From Salipiger pallidus (GTDB lineage: Bacteria > Pseudomonadota > Alphaproteobacteria > Rhodobacterales > Rhodobacteraceae): a DNA stretch of 64,000 bases. Below are positions 38,704 through 48,059 of this stretch, piece by piece. The translations under genes were made by a program, and so were the position numbers. Where the stretch lies: positions 186,001 through 250,000 of the forward strand of contig NZ_BMJV01000006.1 in NCBI RefSeq assembly GCF_014643635.1, in the 5' to 3' direction. The notes beneath the pieces were generated by a model that ran no database searches, was not told where the DNA came from, and was given only the letters and a program-made list of their open reading frames with translations. How positions within the stretch are numbered: position 1 is the stretch's first letter; every line of letters begins with the position of its first letter.

Positions 38704-39659
38704 TCTTCCTTTAGCGGTCGGTTGAGAAGATAGGTTATGGCCTCGGCGACGCTGGTGTCCCCGGTCGACACTTCGTTCACCATGGCGCAGATCGGCAGGT
38801 CGACGCCAAGCTTCGCTCCCAGGCGAGTCACTGCCTCGGCGGTCTTCACGCCCTCGACAGTCAGCGCGTTGTCAAACGGCTCGCCGCGTCCCAGCGCAAG
38901 GCCGAAGCGGTAGTTGCGCGACAGCTCGGACGAACAGGTCAGCGCCAGATCCCCAAGCCCCGAAAGCCCGCCCAGCGTCTGCTGCTGCGCGCCAAGCCGC
39001 ACCGCAAGGCGCGTCATCTCGGCAAAGCCGCGGGTCATGAGGGCGGCGCGGGCGCTGTCGCCTAGCCCTTCGCCGATGCACGCCCCGCAGGCGATGGCGA
39101 TGACGTTCTTGAGCGCGCCGCCAAGTTCCGCCCCGGTGGTGTCGGTGGTGCGGTAGAGGCGCAGGGTGGTGCCGGACAGCTCGGCCTGGATCTCGGCCCC
39201 GGTGGCATCATCGCCGCAGGCCAGCGTCAGCGCCGTGGGCAGACCGCGCGCGATGTCGTCGGCAAAGCTGGGGCCGGTGAGCACGGCGGGGGTTGCCTCG
39301 GGCTTGGCGCTCGCGATGACGGCGGTGGGGCCGGTAAGCGTGGCAAGGTCGATGCCCTTACAGCAGGCCACGAGGCGTTTGCCGGCCAGTGGGGCGTCGA
39401 TCTGAGCCAGCATCCCCGACAGCGCCTGCATCGGCACCGCCAGCAGAAGCGTCTGCGCCTGCGTGACCTCGGCAAGGTCTGTGGTGGCGGTCAGCCCCTC
39501 TGGCAGGCGAACGCCGGGCAGGCGCGGTGCCTCCTTGCGGGTGTTTATCGCCTCGACCGTGGCGGGATCGCGGGCCCATATGCGCACCGGGGTGCCCTTG
39601 CGCGCCAGCGTGATGGCCAGCGCCGTGCCGAAGGCCCCCGCGCCGATGACGCCGATCAT
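38700..39659 (-). CDS. gpsA: Glycerol-3-phosphate dehydrogenase [NAD(P)+]
   Basis: A 319-residue enzyme that reduces dihydroxyacetone phosphate to sn-glycerol-3-phosphate for phospholipid synthesis. The Rossmann motif [22 protein letters not shown] opens the protein, followed by [41 protein letters not shown] and the catalytic lysine in [34 protein letters not shown] is the GpsA substrate motif. ATGA overlaps on both sides. Confidence 0.97.
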   Translation of the reverse strand: MIGVIGAGAFGTALAITLARKGTPVRIWARDPATVEAINTRKEAPRLPGVRLPEGLTATTDLAEVTQAQTLLLAVPMQALSGMLAQIDAPLAGKRLVACCKGIDLATLTGPTAVIASAKPEATPAVLTGPSFADDIARGLPTALTLACGDDATGAEIQAELSGTTLRLYRTTDTTGAELGGALKNVIAIACGACIGEGLGDSARAALMTRGFAEMTRLAVRLGAQQQTLGGLSGLGDLALTCSSELSRNYRFGLALGRGEPFDNALTVEGVKTAEAVTRLGAKLGVDLPICAMVNEVSTGDTSVAEAITYLLNRPLKEE

Positions 39660-40735
39660 GCCTTGGCCCCCTTCTTGCCCGATCCCAGAAGCGGCGCAGC
39701 AGAGCGGTCCAGCGGCCAGCGCGGACGGGCTGAAAGCGACATGTCCGACAGCTCACCGGCTTTCAGCAGCTCGCCCCCGGCATAGGCGATCATCGCGGCA
39801 TTGTCGGTGCAAAGCCGCAAGGGCGGTGCGGTGAAGCGCACGTCATGGGCGGCGCAAAGCGTGGTCAGCGCCTCGCGGATGGCGCCGTTGGCGGCAACGC
39901 CCCCGGCGATAGCAAAGGCGGGCATATCGGGTGCTTCGGCAAGATAGAGCGCCAGCGCCCGGCGCGTCTTTTCCGCAAGCACATCGCGGATCGCGGCCTG
40001 GAACCCGGCGCATAGGTCGTTCCGGTCCTGCTCATAAAGCCCGCCTTGCGCGGCGACGATCTGATCGCGCATGCGCAGCAGCGCGGTCTTGAGGCCGGAA
40101 AAGCTCAGGTCGCAGCCTTCGCGGTCCAGCAGTGGCCGGGGGAAGCGAAAGCGTGTTTCGTCCCCCATCCGCGCCGCCTGCTCCACCGAGGGGCCGCCGG
40201 GCTGGGGCAGGCCCAGCAGGCGGGCGGTCTTGTCGAACGCTTCTCCGGGGGCATCGTCGATGGTGCCGCCAAGGCGGGTGAAATCCTGCGCGCCGCGCAC
40301 GATCAGGAACTGGCAATGCCCGCCGGACACCAGCAGCATCAGGTACGGATAGCTCAGGGCGTCGGTGAGGCGCGGCGTCAGTGCATGGCCTGCAAGGTGG
40401 TTCACCCCGATCATCGGCTTGCCGAGGCCGGCGGCGAGCCCCTTGGCCATCATCACCCCCGAAAGCACTCCGCCGATAAGGCCAGGCCCGGCGGTGACCG
40501 CGATTGCGTCGATTTGCGGCAGGGCGATGCCAGCCTGCTCGATGGCCTGCTCGATGGCAAGATCCAGCTTTTCCGCATGCGCGCGCGCGGCGATCTCGGG
40601 GACCACCCCGCCGAAGGCTGCGTGCAGCTCCGCTTGCCCCATGACCACCGATGACAGCACCTCCTGCCCGCGCAGGACCGCGGCGGCGGTGTCGTCGCAG
40701 GAGCTTTCCAGCCCGAGGATCAAGGGATCGGCCAT
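39656..40735 (-). CDS. tsaD: TsaD, tRNA N6-threonylcarbamoyltransferase
   Basis: A 359-residue metal-dependent transferase (older names Gcp, YgjD) that transfers threonylcarbamoyl to A37 of t[18 protein letters not shown] at the N-terminus, the metal-binding histidines in [24 protein letters not shown] and [12 protein letters not shown]-type loop (here [16 protein letters not shown]) are diagnostic. The start at 40735 ([12 protein letters not shown]) matches the family; an in-frame ATG 48 bases upstream is rejected. It faces hemD across 73 bases. tsaE lies elsewhere in the window. Confidence 0.97.
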   Translation of the reverse strand: MADPLILGLESSCDDTAAAVLRGQEVLSSVVMGQAELHAAFGGVVPEIAARAHAEKLDLAIEQAIEQAGIALPQIDAIAVTAGPGLIGGVLSGVMMAKGLAAGLGKPMIGVNHLAGHALTPRLTDALSYPYLMLLVSGGHCQFLIVRGAQDFTRLGGTIDDAPGEAFDKTARLLGLPQPGGPSVEQAARMGDETRFRFPRPLLDREGCDLSFSGLKTALLRMRDQIVAAQGGLYEQDRNDLCAGFQAAIRDVLAEKTRRALALYLAEAPDMPAFAIAGGVAANGAIREALTTLCAAHDVRFTAPPLRLCTDNAAMIAYAGGELLKAGELSDMSLSARPRWPLDRSAAPLLGSGKKGAKA

Positions 40736-40808
40736 CTGGGGTGTCCGTTGCAATGGGTCTGGCAAGGAGCTAACACCTGCCAAGCCGCCTCACAATGCCG
40801 GAGCGTCC

Positions 40809-41552
40809 ATGGCCCAGCCCCCCGTCCTGCTGCTGACCCGCCCGCCGGGTGCATCGCGTCGGATGCTCGAGGAGCTGGAGGCCGATGGGGTTTCCGGTTT
40901 CACCGCCATCGAAAGCCCCCTGCTGGGGATCGAGCACACCGGGCCTCTGCCAGATCTTGATGGCGTGGGCGGTGTCATCTTTACGTCCGCCAACGGTGTG
41001 CGGGCGTGGCTGTGCTTAGGCGGGCCGGTGCTGGGGCTGTGCTACACGGTGGGTGATGCCACGGCCGCCGCCGCCGCCGGGGCGGGGTTCGACCCTCGCA
41101 GTGCCGGGGGTGATGCGGACGCGCTTGTGTCGTTGATTGCCGCTGATGCGCCCGAGGTGCCTCTGGTCCATGCGCGCGGCACCCATGCACGCGGTCGGGT
41201 GGCGGAGCGCCTCTCGGCCCAGGGCATCGAAACGCGGGAAACAGTGATCTACGATCAGCCTGCACAGGAATTGAGCGCCTCCGCGATACAGGCCCTCGAT
41301 GGTAGCGCGCCCGTGATCGTTCCGCTTTTCTCTCCCCGCAGTGCGGCCCAGTTTGCCAGCTGTGGACCGTTCCGCGCGCCGCTACAGGTTGCGGCGATGA
41401 GCGCAGAGGTGGTCGCGGCGCTTGGGGCGCTATATGTGTCAGGAATGGTTATTGCGGACCGTCCAAATGCAGCCGCCATGCGGCGCGCCGTGATAGGTCT
41501 GCTCGGGGACTCCGGGGCGCTTGTGCATCGTCACGGGTCTGTGAAAGGTTAG
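40809..41552 (+). CDS. hemD: Uroporphyrinogen-III synthase
   Basis: A 247-residue HemD-type protein. LLLTRPPGASRRMLEEL at the N-terminus, GVIFTSANGVRAW, the VGDATAAAAAGAGF loop, VPLVHARGTHARG and VPLFSPRSAAQF match the poorly conserved HemD family in order. HemD closes hydroxymethylbilane with ring inversion in the haem, sirohaem and cobalamin pathway. GGAG precedes the ATG at 40809. In many relatives hemC lies between tsaD and hemD; here it does not. Confidence 0.88.
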   Translation: MAQPPVLLLTRPPGASRRMLEELEADGVSGFTAIESPLLGIEHTGPLPDLDGVGGVIFTSANGVRAWLCLGGPVLGLCYTVGDATAAAAAGAGFDPRSAGGDADALVSLIAADAPEVPLVHARGTHARGRVAERLSAQGIETRETVIYDQPAQELSASAIQALDGSAPVIVPLFSPRSAAQFASCGPFRAPLQVAAMSAEVVAALGALYVSGMVIADRPNAAAMRRAVIGLLGDSGALVHRHGSVKG

Positions 41553-41597
41553 CATGGCACCGCAGACGTGCCGACTCAGGAATTGAAAGGGTGGAGC

Positions 41598-43034
41598 GTG
41601 GCCAAGAAGAAGACGCCGGTGGATGGAACCGAGGACAAGGCCGTGACCGACGCGGCGAAGACTCCCGAAGGCGGCGTGACGCCCGAGGTCAAAGGCGACG
41701 ACACCCTGACAGGTGGGGCCGACACGGTATCGTCCTCTGCCGATGATGACGTGGCCGCTGGCGGTGCCTACACCGTGTCCGCTGCAAGCGACGACACGAT
41801 CGCTGCATCCGGCGAGGACACTATCGACGACAGCGACACCCTGGGCGCCGAGGCCGATGACACCATCGCCGCCGCCACCGCCGAGCCCGATGGCGACGAC
41901 CAGATCCACTCGGCCGGCGAAGCGTCGCTGATCTCGGAGGACACGGTCGGGTCGACATCCAGCGATATGCCCGGCTTTTCTTATGGAAAAGACACTGTCT
42001 CCTCGTCCACATCCAGTGCCACGGCCGCCACCCCCGTGGTCACCGAGAAGGCGGTCGAACGGCGCGGCGGCGTGCTGCCCATGGTCATCGGCGGCGTGAT
42101 TGCCGCCGCCATCGGCTACGGCGCGGCCTCCTACCAGGCGGGCACATGGCCCTTTGGCTCGGACAACGGTATGCAGGCGGCGTTCGATGAGCAGACCGCC
42201 CGCATCGACGCGCTTGCCGAAGAGGTGCAGACCGCGACCGACACTGCCAATGGCATCGACCTCACGGACCTTGAAGGGACGGTCGAGGGACTGCAGGGCC
42301 AGTTCGACGCCGCCACCGGCACTTTCGACGAACTCTCCACCCGTCTCGACGCGCTGACACAGCGCATCGACGACATCGAACGCCGCCCGGTCGAGGAATC
42401 CGTGTCCCCCGAGGCCATGGCCGCCTACGAGAACGAGCTCAACATGCTGCGCGACGCCATTGCCGCGCAGCGGGCCGAGGTCGAGGAGATGACCCGGCAG
42501 GCGCTCGACGCCGAGGCCAATGCCGAAGGTCAGGCCGCGCTGGCCCGGTCCCGTGCGGCGCTCGCCGATGTGACCACCGCGCTTTCCGAGGGCACCCCCT
42601 ACGCCGAGCCGCTGTCGGTCATGCAGGAAAACGGCACCACCGTGCCCGACGCCCTGTCCGGCCCCGCCGAAGAGGGCGTGCCGACGCTGGCTGCCCTGTC
42701 CGAGGATTACCCCGAGGCCGCGCGCGATGCGCTTTCGGCGGCCCGCAACGCCGAATCCGGAAACGAGAACACAGCCTCGCGCGTGGCGAACTTCTTCGAG
42801 AACCAGATCGGCCTGCGCTCGGTCACGCCGCGTGACGGAAACACCCCCGACGCGGTCCTGTCCCGTGCCGAGGCAGCGCTGAAGGGCGGTGATCTGCCCG
42901 GCGCGCTGTCGGAACTCGATACCCTCCCCGAGGTGGCGAAAGAGCCGCTCGCGGACTGGATGGCCCGGGCGCAGACCCGTGCCGATGCGGTCGCCGCGGC
43001 GGAGAGCGTCTCCCAGGAACTGAACAAGGAATAA
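41598..43034 (+). CDS. Mitofilin-like inner-membrane protein
   Basis: A 478-residue protein found between hemD and hemY in alphaproteobacteria, related to the mitochondrial inner-membrane organiser mitofilin/Mic60. The first 150 residues are acidic and low in complexity, with recurring DDT/EDT segments (DTVSSS twice). One membrane helix follows (about residues 156-178, LPMVIGGVIAAAIGYGAAS), then a long coiled coil (about 195-330) and a helical C-terminus ending VSQELNKE. The start is a GTG at 41598 (VAKKKTPVDG) behind AAAGGG; another GTG at 41568 is possible. A role in membrane shaping is known for relatives and inferred here. Confidence 0.85.
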   Translation: MAKKKTPVDGTEDKAVTDAAKTPEGGVTPEVKGDDTLTGGADTVSSSADDDVAAGGAYTVSAASDDTIAASGEDTIDDSDTLGAEADDTIAAATAEPDGDDQIHSAGEASLISEDTVGSTSSDMPGFSYGKDTVSSSTSSATAATPVVTEKAVERRGGVLPMVIGGVIAAAIGYGAASYQAGTWPFGSDNGMQAAFDEQTARIDALAEEVQTATDTANGIDLTDLEGTVEGLQGQFDAATGTFDELSTRLDALTQRIDDIERRPVEESVSPEAMAAYENELNMLRDAIAAQRAEVEEMTRQALDAEANAEGQAALARSRAALADVTTALSEGTPYAEPLSVMQENGTTVPDALSGPAEEGVPTLAALSEDYPEAARDALSAARNAESGNENTASRVANFFENQIGLRSVTPRDGNTPDAVLSRAEAALKGGDLPGALSELDTLPEVAKEPLADWMARAQTRADAVAAAESVSQELNKE

Positions 43035-43044
43035 GGGTCCCACA

Positions 43045-44598
43045 ATGCTCTGGTCACTCCTGAAGATCATTCTATTCGTCGCAGTCGTGGCGGCCCTGAC
43101 CCTTGGTGCCGGTTACATCATGGAAAGCCAGGGGGGCGTGCAGGTCACCGCTGGCGGCTACGAGATCAACCTTGGGCCGCTGCAGTCGGTGATTGCCGTC
43201 ATCGCCCTCGTCGTGGCGCTTTATGTCATTTTCAAGCTGGTCGCCCTGCTGGTGGCCGTGCTGAAGTTCATCAACGGCGATGACACCGCGATTTCGCGCT
43301 ATTTCGACCGCAACCGTGAACGCAAGGGCTATCAGGCGCTTGCCGAAGGTATGCTGGCCCTGTCCTCGGGCGAGGGCAAGCTGGCCATGGCCAAGGCGCA
43401 GAAGGCGGACCGCTACCTGCACCGTCCGACGCTCACCAACCTGTTGACTGCGCAGGCCGCCGAGATGAGCGGCGATACCCGCAAGGCCGAAGAAATCTAC
43501 AAAACCCTGATCCAGCACGACGACACGCGGTTTGTCGGCATTCGCGGCATGATGAAGCTGAAGCTGGCCAAGGGCGACACAGACACCGCGCTGCAGCTGG
43601 CTGAACGGGCCTTCAAGCTCAAGCCGAAGCACCCCGAGATCCAGGACACACTGCTGCAGCTTCAGGCCGCCAAGCACGACTGGAAGGGGGCGCGGCAAAC
43701 CCTCTCCGCCAAGCTCAAGGGCGGCGATATACCGCGCGACGTCTACAAGCGCCGCGATGCGGTTCTGGCGCTGTCCGAGGCCAAGGACATCTTTTCCGAG
43801 GACAAGCCGATCGAGGCCCGCGAGGCGGCGATTGCCTCTGCCAAGGGATCTCCCGACCTCATCCCCGGTGTCTGCATGGCGGCCCGCGCCTACATCGCGC
43901 GCGGCGAGCCCAAGAAGGCGGCGCGCCTGATCAAAAAGGCCTGGAGCGTAGAGCCCCATCCCGATCTTGCCGCCACCTTCGCCGAGATCGCTCCGAACGA
44001 GACCCCGGCAGAGCGCATGAAACGCTTCCGTGCCCTCACTGGCCTGCGCACCTCTCACCGCGAGACGCGCCTGCTTGGCGCAGAACTGGCGCTCGTGGCC
44101 GAGGACTTCCCCGAGGCGCGCCGTGCCATGGGCAACCTCGTGGACAGCGATCCCGACGCGCGCGTGCTGACCGTCATGGCGGCCATTGCCCGCGGCGAAG
44201 GCGCCCCCGAGCAGGAGGTCCGCGGCTGGCTGGCCAAGGCGCTGGTGGCACCGCGCGGTCCGCAGTGGGTCTGTGACGCCTGTGGCCATGCCCACGCGGA
44301 GTGGGAGCCCATCTGCGAGAACTGCGGCGGCTTCGACACCCTCAGCTGGACCACGCCGCCCCATTCCGACCGGCCTGCGCCGGGCTCGGATATGCTGCCG
44401 CTGATCGTCGGCGTTCTCGAGGAAGACAAGGGCGCAGCCCCTGCTGCGGACCCCGACACTGCCCCCGAGGTCCTGAGCCCGAACCCGCCGACCCCCGAAG
44501 GGAAAGCGGCGGCAGAGGCCACCCGGGCCGAGGTCGAGGATGCCGAGGAAGTCCCTGCGGACAATGCCGACGAGCCGAAGAAAGAAGCGGCAAAATAG
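43045..44598 (+). CDS. hemY: HemY-type TPR membrane protein with zinc ribbon
   Basis: A 517-residue protein. Two membrane helices (about residues 4-26 and 47-72) form the HemY N-terminal domain, followed by TPR-like helices (KAEEIYKTLIQHDD, LAERAFKLKPKHPEIQDTLLQL). Near residue 410 there is a zinc-ribbon with two CxxC pairs, CDACGHAHAEWEPICENCGGFD, reminiscent of LapB; the last 75 residues are acidic and disordered. The name HemY reflects operon position with haem genes; the molecular function is not established, and this protein is not protoporphyrinogen oxidase. It starts 10 bases after the mitofilin-like gene. Confidence 0.88.
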   Translation: MLWSLLKIILFVAVVAALTLGAGYIMESQGGVQVTAGGYEINLGPLQSVIAVIALVVALYVIFKLVALLVAVLKFINGDDTAISRYFDRNRERKGYQALAEGMLALSSGEGKLAMAKAQKADRYLHRPTLTNLLTAQAAEMSGDTRKAEEIYKTLIQHDDTRFVGIRGMMKLKLAKGDTDTALQLAERAFKLKPKHPEIQDTLLQLQAAKHDWKGARQTLSAKLKGGDIPRDVYKRRDAVLALSEAKDIFSEDKPIEAREAAIASAKGSPDLIPGVCMAARAYIARGEPKKAARLIKKAWSVEPHPDLAATFAEIAPNETPAERMKRFRALTGLRTSHRETRLLGAELALVAEDFPEARRAMGNLVDSDPDARVLTVMAAIARGEGAPEQEVRGWLAKALVAPRGPQWVCDACGHAHAEWEPICENCGGFDTLSWTTPPHSDRPAPGSDMLPLIVGVLEEDKGAAPAADPDTAPEVLSPNPPTPEGKAAAEATRAEVEDAEEVPADNADEPKKEAAK

Positions 44599-44609
44599 CC
44601 CTTCCCTAC

Positions 44610-44637
44610 GGGCGGCCTCGGTGCTATGAGGCCGCCC
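44610..44637 (+). terminator. Stem-loop after hemY
   Basis: GGGCGGCCTC and GAGGCCGCCC arms (10 bases, perfect) with an eight-base loop, six bases before the tRNA gene. No T-tract; it may serve both as 3' end of the hemY message and as spacer before the tRNA. Confidence 0.6.
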
Positions 44638-44643
44638 ACCAGT

Positions 44644-44719
44644 GCCGGTGTAGCTCAGCTGGTAGAGCACGTCATTCGTAATGATGGGGTCGTAGGTTCG
44701 AGTCCTATCACCGGCACCA
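44644..44719 (+). tRNA. tRNA-Thr (anticodon CGT)
   Basis: A 76-base cloverleaf including an encoded CCA end. The acceptor stem is GCCGGTG with CACCGGC, the D arm contains AGCTCAGCTGGTAGAGC, the anticodon CGT is at 44677-44679 (positions 34-36) in the loop TTCGTAA, and the T arm is GTAGG-TTCGAGT-CCTAT. It reads the threonine codon ACG. No copy of its 3' end is seen elsewhere in the window, so there is no sign of an integrated element using it as attachment site. Confidence 0.98.
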
Positions 44720-44895
44720 CTGGTCCCCAGGCCACGATCCTCGGGTGGTCTTGCCTTCGCGGTCGAGGCTCTGACCTCATCCACACATTTTCATTTCATT
44801 GCCTTGCTGCCCCATGCAGGCCTGATGCGACTCGCGCGGGGGCTACCTCGATGCGACGATCCGGCACCCGCCCTGCAAGGCACGCGGCTGACCGA

Positions 44896-45768
44896 TCAAA
44901 GATCCGGTGCCGTGCTTTCCATGAAGGCCCGCACCACATCGGTTGATGCGCGGGTGGCAAGGCAGAAGGCGTATTCGGGAAATTCGCCGGGGATCTCGTG
45001 GATAGGGACGCGGACCACGTCGTCGCTGCGCCCGGTGGCCGCGTCGAACATGAAGCCGATGCCAAGCCCCTGCGCCGCCGCCTCGTAGACCGCCTCACGC
45101 GATTCCAGCCAAAACAGCGGCTCCAGCGTCAGTTCATGTGCCCTGAGTGCCGCGTTCAGCTCGCGCTGGGTCTGGGACCGGCCGCTGCGAAACAAAAGTG
45201 GCTGATCCTGCAAATCCGCCAGCCTCAGCACGCGGTAGCGCGCAAGGGGGTGCGCGGCTGGTACGAGGGCCACCAACGATTGCATCAGAAGTGGGCGGCG
45301 TAGGATGGTGCTGCCCGAAGGCGCTTCGGTCAGGATGCCGAGGTCCACCTGCCGGTCACGCACCGCCGTCACCACGTCCTGCCAGTTGCCGAACGAGATA
45401 TCGATGCGCACCCCGGGATAGCGCCGCCGGAAATGCGCCACGTGGCGCATGGCCGGGCCGGGCGCGCCGGCTGCGATGGACAGCTCGCCCACCTCCATGG
45501 CGCGGGAGGATAGAAGGATCGCGGCAGCATCGCGTTCGGTGTCGCGCAGCTCTGCGGTGCGTTGGAACAGCCGGTCGCCCAAGGGCGTCAACTCGGCCCC
45601 GGTGGAGGTGCGTTCGAACAGGCGCACCTCGAACCCCTCTTCCAGCGCCTTGATCTGCGCGGTGATCGCTGGCTGCGAGATGCCCAGGGACCGGGCCGCG
45701 CGGGAAAAGCTGCCGGTGGACGCCACCTCGTTGAAGGCGCGCAGCTGGGTTGGTGTGGGTCGTTTCAT
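44896..45768 (-). CDS. LysR-family transcriptional regulator
   Basis: A 290-residue LTTR. The winged helix-turn-helix lies in residues 5-60 (LRAFNEVASTGSFSRAARSLGISQPAITAQIKALE), followed by the linker helix and a two-lobed periplasmic-binding-like effector domain (GELSIAAGAPGPAM, VDLGILTEAPSG, AAQGLGIGFMF). Divergent from the ABC importer operon, it is the obvious candidate regulator of that operon. In-frame ATG codons at 45768 and 45774 are both possible; the first was taken. Confidence 0.93.
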   Translation of the reverse strand: MKRPTPTQLRAFNEVASTGSFSRAARSLGISQPAITAQIKALEEGFEVRLFERTSTGAELTPLGDRLFQRTAELRDTERDAAAILLSSRAMEVGELSIAAGAPGPAMRHVAHFRRRYPGVRIDISFGNWQDVVTAVRDRQVDLGILTEAPSGSTILRRPLLMQSLVALVPAAHPLARYRVLRLADLQDQPLLFRSGRSQTQRELNAALRAHELTLEPLFWLESREAVYEAAAQGLGIGFMFDAATGRSDDVVRVPIHEIPGEFPEYAFCLATRASTDVVRAFMESTAPDL

Positions 45769-45806
45769 CGGCATGGGCCTTCGCGTCGCCTCGGGTTTTC
45801 CGGGCC

Positions 45807-45824
45807 ATAACCTAAAGTGATAAT
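45807..45824. promoter_or_regulatory. Possible LysR operator / AT-rich promoter patch
   Basis: The only AT-rich stretch in the lysR/ABC gap reads ATAACC-TAAAG-TGATAAT, with an imperfect inverted character and a -10-like GATAAT. Position suits a LysR-type binding site, but the match is weak. Confidence 0.3.
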
Positions 45825-45891
45825 GTGTCACGCAGGCTACAAGAAACTGGCCTAGGTCCGCCTCGACCGCTTAGCAGAAGAGGACGGGATC

Positions 45892-47040
45892 TTGGCCACA
45901 GTCACCCTCAGGGACATCCACAAGAGCTTTGGCGACACGGACGTGTTGCGGGGCGTCAGCCTCGACATCGCCGATGGCGAGTTCGTGTCCCTCGTGGGGC
46001 CGTCGGGCTGCGGCAAGTCGACCCTGCTGCGCATCATCGCCGGGTTGGAAAGCCAAAGCTCGGGGCAGATGGCCATTGGCGGCACGCCGGTGGATGGCGT
46101 GCGCGCCGCCGACCGCAACCTGTCCATGGTGTTCCAGTCCTACGCGCTTTACCCTCACCTGACCGTGGCCGAGAACATCGCCGTGCCCCTGCGCATGCGC
46201 CAGCTGAGCACCGCACAGCGCCTGCCGGTGGTGGGGTCGTTCCTGCCGGGGGCCAGTGCGGCGAACAACGCGATCTCGGCCCGCGTGGCCGAAGCGGCCG
46301 AGACGCTGGAAATCGGCGCGCTGCTGAACCGCAAGCCGGGGCAGCTGTCGGGCGGGCAACGTCAGCGCGTGGCGCTGGGGCGGGCGCTGGTGCGCAACCC
46401 CGCCGCCTTCCTGCTGGACGAGCCGCTGTCGAACCTCGACGCCAAGCTGCGGGTGCATACACGCCTGGAGATTGCGGAACTGCACAAGCGCCTGGGCGCG
46501 ACCTTCATCTACGTGACCCACGATCAGGTCGAGGCGATGACCATGTCCGACCGCATCGCGGTGATGATGGGCGGCGAGATCCTGCAATGCGACACGCCGG
46601 ACCGCATCTACGAAGACCCGTCCGACCTGCGCGTGGCGGAATTCATCGGCTCGCCCAAGATCAATGTGCTTCCGGCAGAACGGGATGCGACAGGGCGTAT
46701 CAGCGTTCTCGGCGCGCGGCTGGCGATGCACCTTCCGGGGCCGCGCGGGCCATTGCAGCTGGGCCTGCGCCCCGAGGCAATCAGCATCGGCAATGACGCG
46801 CCCATGCTGATGTCGCGCAGCGTCCACCTCGAGAACCTCGGGCCGGAGTTGCTGCTGCATGTGGCGCTTGATGGCATGGACCAGCGGCTGACGCTGCGGG
46901 TGGACCCGTCCCTGCGCGGTCAGCTTGCGCCGCGTCAGGCCATCGGGCTGCGGTTCGACCCCGCCCGCGCGCTGGTCTTCGACGCCGAAGGTCGCCGCCT
47001 GCGGGCGGACGCCCCCGTGCGCGAGGCGGCCTTCGCATGA
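45892..47040 (+). CDS. ABC importer ATPase (UgpC/MalK type)
   Basis: A 382-residue ATPase of the CUT1 sugar/glycerol-phosphate group. Walker A is GPSGCGKSTLL (about residue 37), Q-loop MVFQSYALYPHLTVAENIAVPL, signature LSGGQRQRVALGRALVRNP, Walker B FLLDEPLSNLDAKLR and H-loop VTHDQVEAMTMSDR; a C-terminal OB-type regulatory domain follows. Between Q-loop and signature there are about 18 extra residues (LPVVGSFLPGASAANNAI). The start is a TTG at 45892 (ATVTLRDIHKSFGD follows) behind AGAGGA, since no ATG or GTG fits. Its stop overlaps the first permease by ATGA. It powers the importer encoded by the next three genes. Confidence 0.95.
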   Translation: MATVTLRDIHKSFGDTDVLRGVSLDIADGEFVSLVGPSGCGKSTLLRIIAGLESQSSGQMAIGGTPVDGVRAADRNLSMVFQSYALYPHLTVAENIAVPLRMRQLSTAQRLPVVGSFLPGASAANNAISARVAEAAETLEIGALLNRKPGQLSGGQRQRVALGRALVRNPAAFLLDEPLSNLDAKLRVHTRLEIAELHKRLGATFIYVTHDQVEAMTMSDRIAVMMGGEILQCDTPDRIYEDPSDLRVAEFIGSPKINVLPAERDATGRISVLGARLAMHLPGPRGPLQLGLRPEAISIGNDAPMLMSRSVHLENLGPELLLHVALDGMDQRLTLRVDPSLRGQLAPRQAIGLRFDPARALVFDAEGRRLRADAPVREAAFA

Positions 47041-48059
47041 CTGCCCTTGCCGCCTCCGTGACCGCCGCCCCGATGCCCGCCGCCCACGCGAACCCCGAGC
47101 TGCGCCAGAGCCGCGCCGCTTGGGCCATGACCGCGCCCGCGCTGGCGCTGATGCTGACCATCCTCGTGGCACCGGTGCTGCTGGCCTTCGGGCTGAGCTT
47201 TACCGACTATTCGCTGGGCAACCCGTCCTTCAACTGGGTGGGTTTTGACAATTACGAGCGGATCTTCACCCGCTCGACCTATGCCAAGATGCTCTGGGCC
47301 ACCTTCGTATACGTCATCACCGTGGTGCCGCTGTCGCTGGGGCTTGGCCTCGGGGCGGCGCTGCTGATCCAGTCGGTGGGGCGGGGGGCCGCGTTCTACA
47401 AGGCGGTCTATTTCCTGCCTGTGATGGCGACGCTGCTAGCCATGACCATCGTCTGGCAGCTGATGCTGCACCCGTCCATCGGGGTGGTGAACCGCACGCT
47501 CGAGGCGATCTGCGCGCAGCCCGCGCTGCATGGCCTGCTGACCTTGCAGGCCTTCGGGGCCTCGCCGCAGGCCACATGGCTGGGCCGCGTCTGCACCGAA
47601 GGCCTGCCGGTCTGGCTGGGCGATCGGGACTATGCCCTTGGCATCGTGTGCTTCATCGGCATCTGGCAGGGTTTTGGCTTCAACATGGTGCTCTACCTTG
47701 CGGGCCTCACCGGCGTGCCACGCGATCTTTATGCCGCGGCAGAGCTCGACGGTGCCCGCAGCGCGTGGGAGCGGTTCCGGCTGGTCACTTGGCCCGCGCT
47801 GGGGCCGACCACGGTCTTCGTTGTCACCATCACCTGCATCCGCGCCTTCCAGTCCTTCGACACGGTGGAGGTGCTGTTCTCGCCCGGGGGCGGCCCCGGA
47901 AAATCCGCCTACGTCATGATGTTCGCCATCTACGAGAAGGGCATCAGCCAGAACCTCGTGGGCATCGGCGCGGCGATCACGGTGCTGTTCCTCGTCTTCG
48001 TCATGATCCTGACCCTGATCCAGCGCCGGATCACCGAACGCAAGGTGCATTACGCATGA
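47037..48059 (+). CDS. ABC importer permease 1 (UgpA/MalF type)
   Basis: A 340-residue inner-membrane permease with six helices; the first starts near residue 27 (WAMTAPALALMLTILVAPVLLAF). The EAA loop, which contacts the ATPase, is AAELDGARSAWERFRLVTWPALGP. The periplasmic loop after LMLHPSIGVVN is about 27 residues longer than usual and carries two cysteines (EAICAQ and GRVCTE) before WLGDRDYALG. It overlaps its neighbours on both sides by ATGA. Confidence 0.94.
   Translation: MTALAASVTAAPMPAAHANPELRQSRAAWAMTAPALALMLTILVAPVLLAFGLSFTDYSLGNPSFNWVGFDNYERIFTRSTYAKMLWATFVYVITVVPLSLGLGLGAALLIQSVGRGAAFYKAVYFLPVMATLLAMTIVWQLMLHPSIGVVNRTLEAICAQPALHGLLTLQAFGASPQATWLGRVCTEGLPVWLGDRDYALGIVCFIGIWQGFGFNMVLYLAGLTGVPRDLYAAAELDGARSAWERFRLVTWPALGPTTVFVVTITCIRAFQSFDTVEVLFSPGGGPGKSAYVMMFAIYEKGISQNLVGIGAAITVLFLVFVMILTLIQRRITERKVHYA

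Noticed and set aside
44644-44895. Integrated element at tRNA-Thr
   Set aside because: No integrase gene and no direct repeat of the tRNA 3' end occur in the window.
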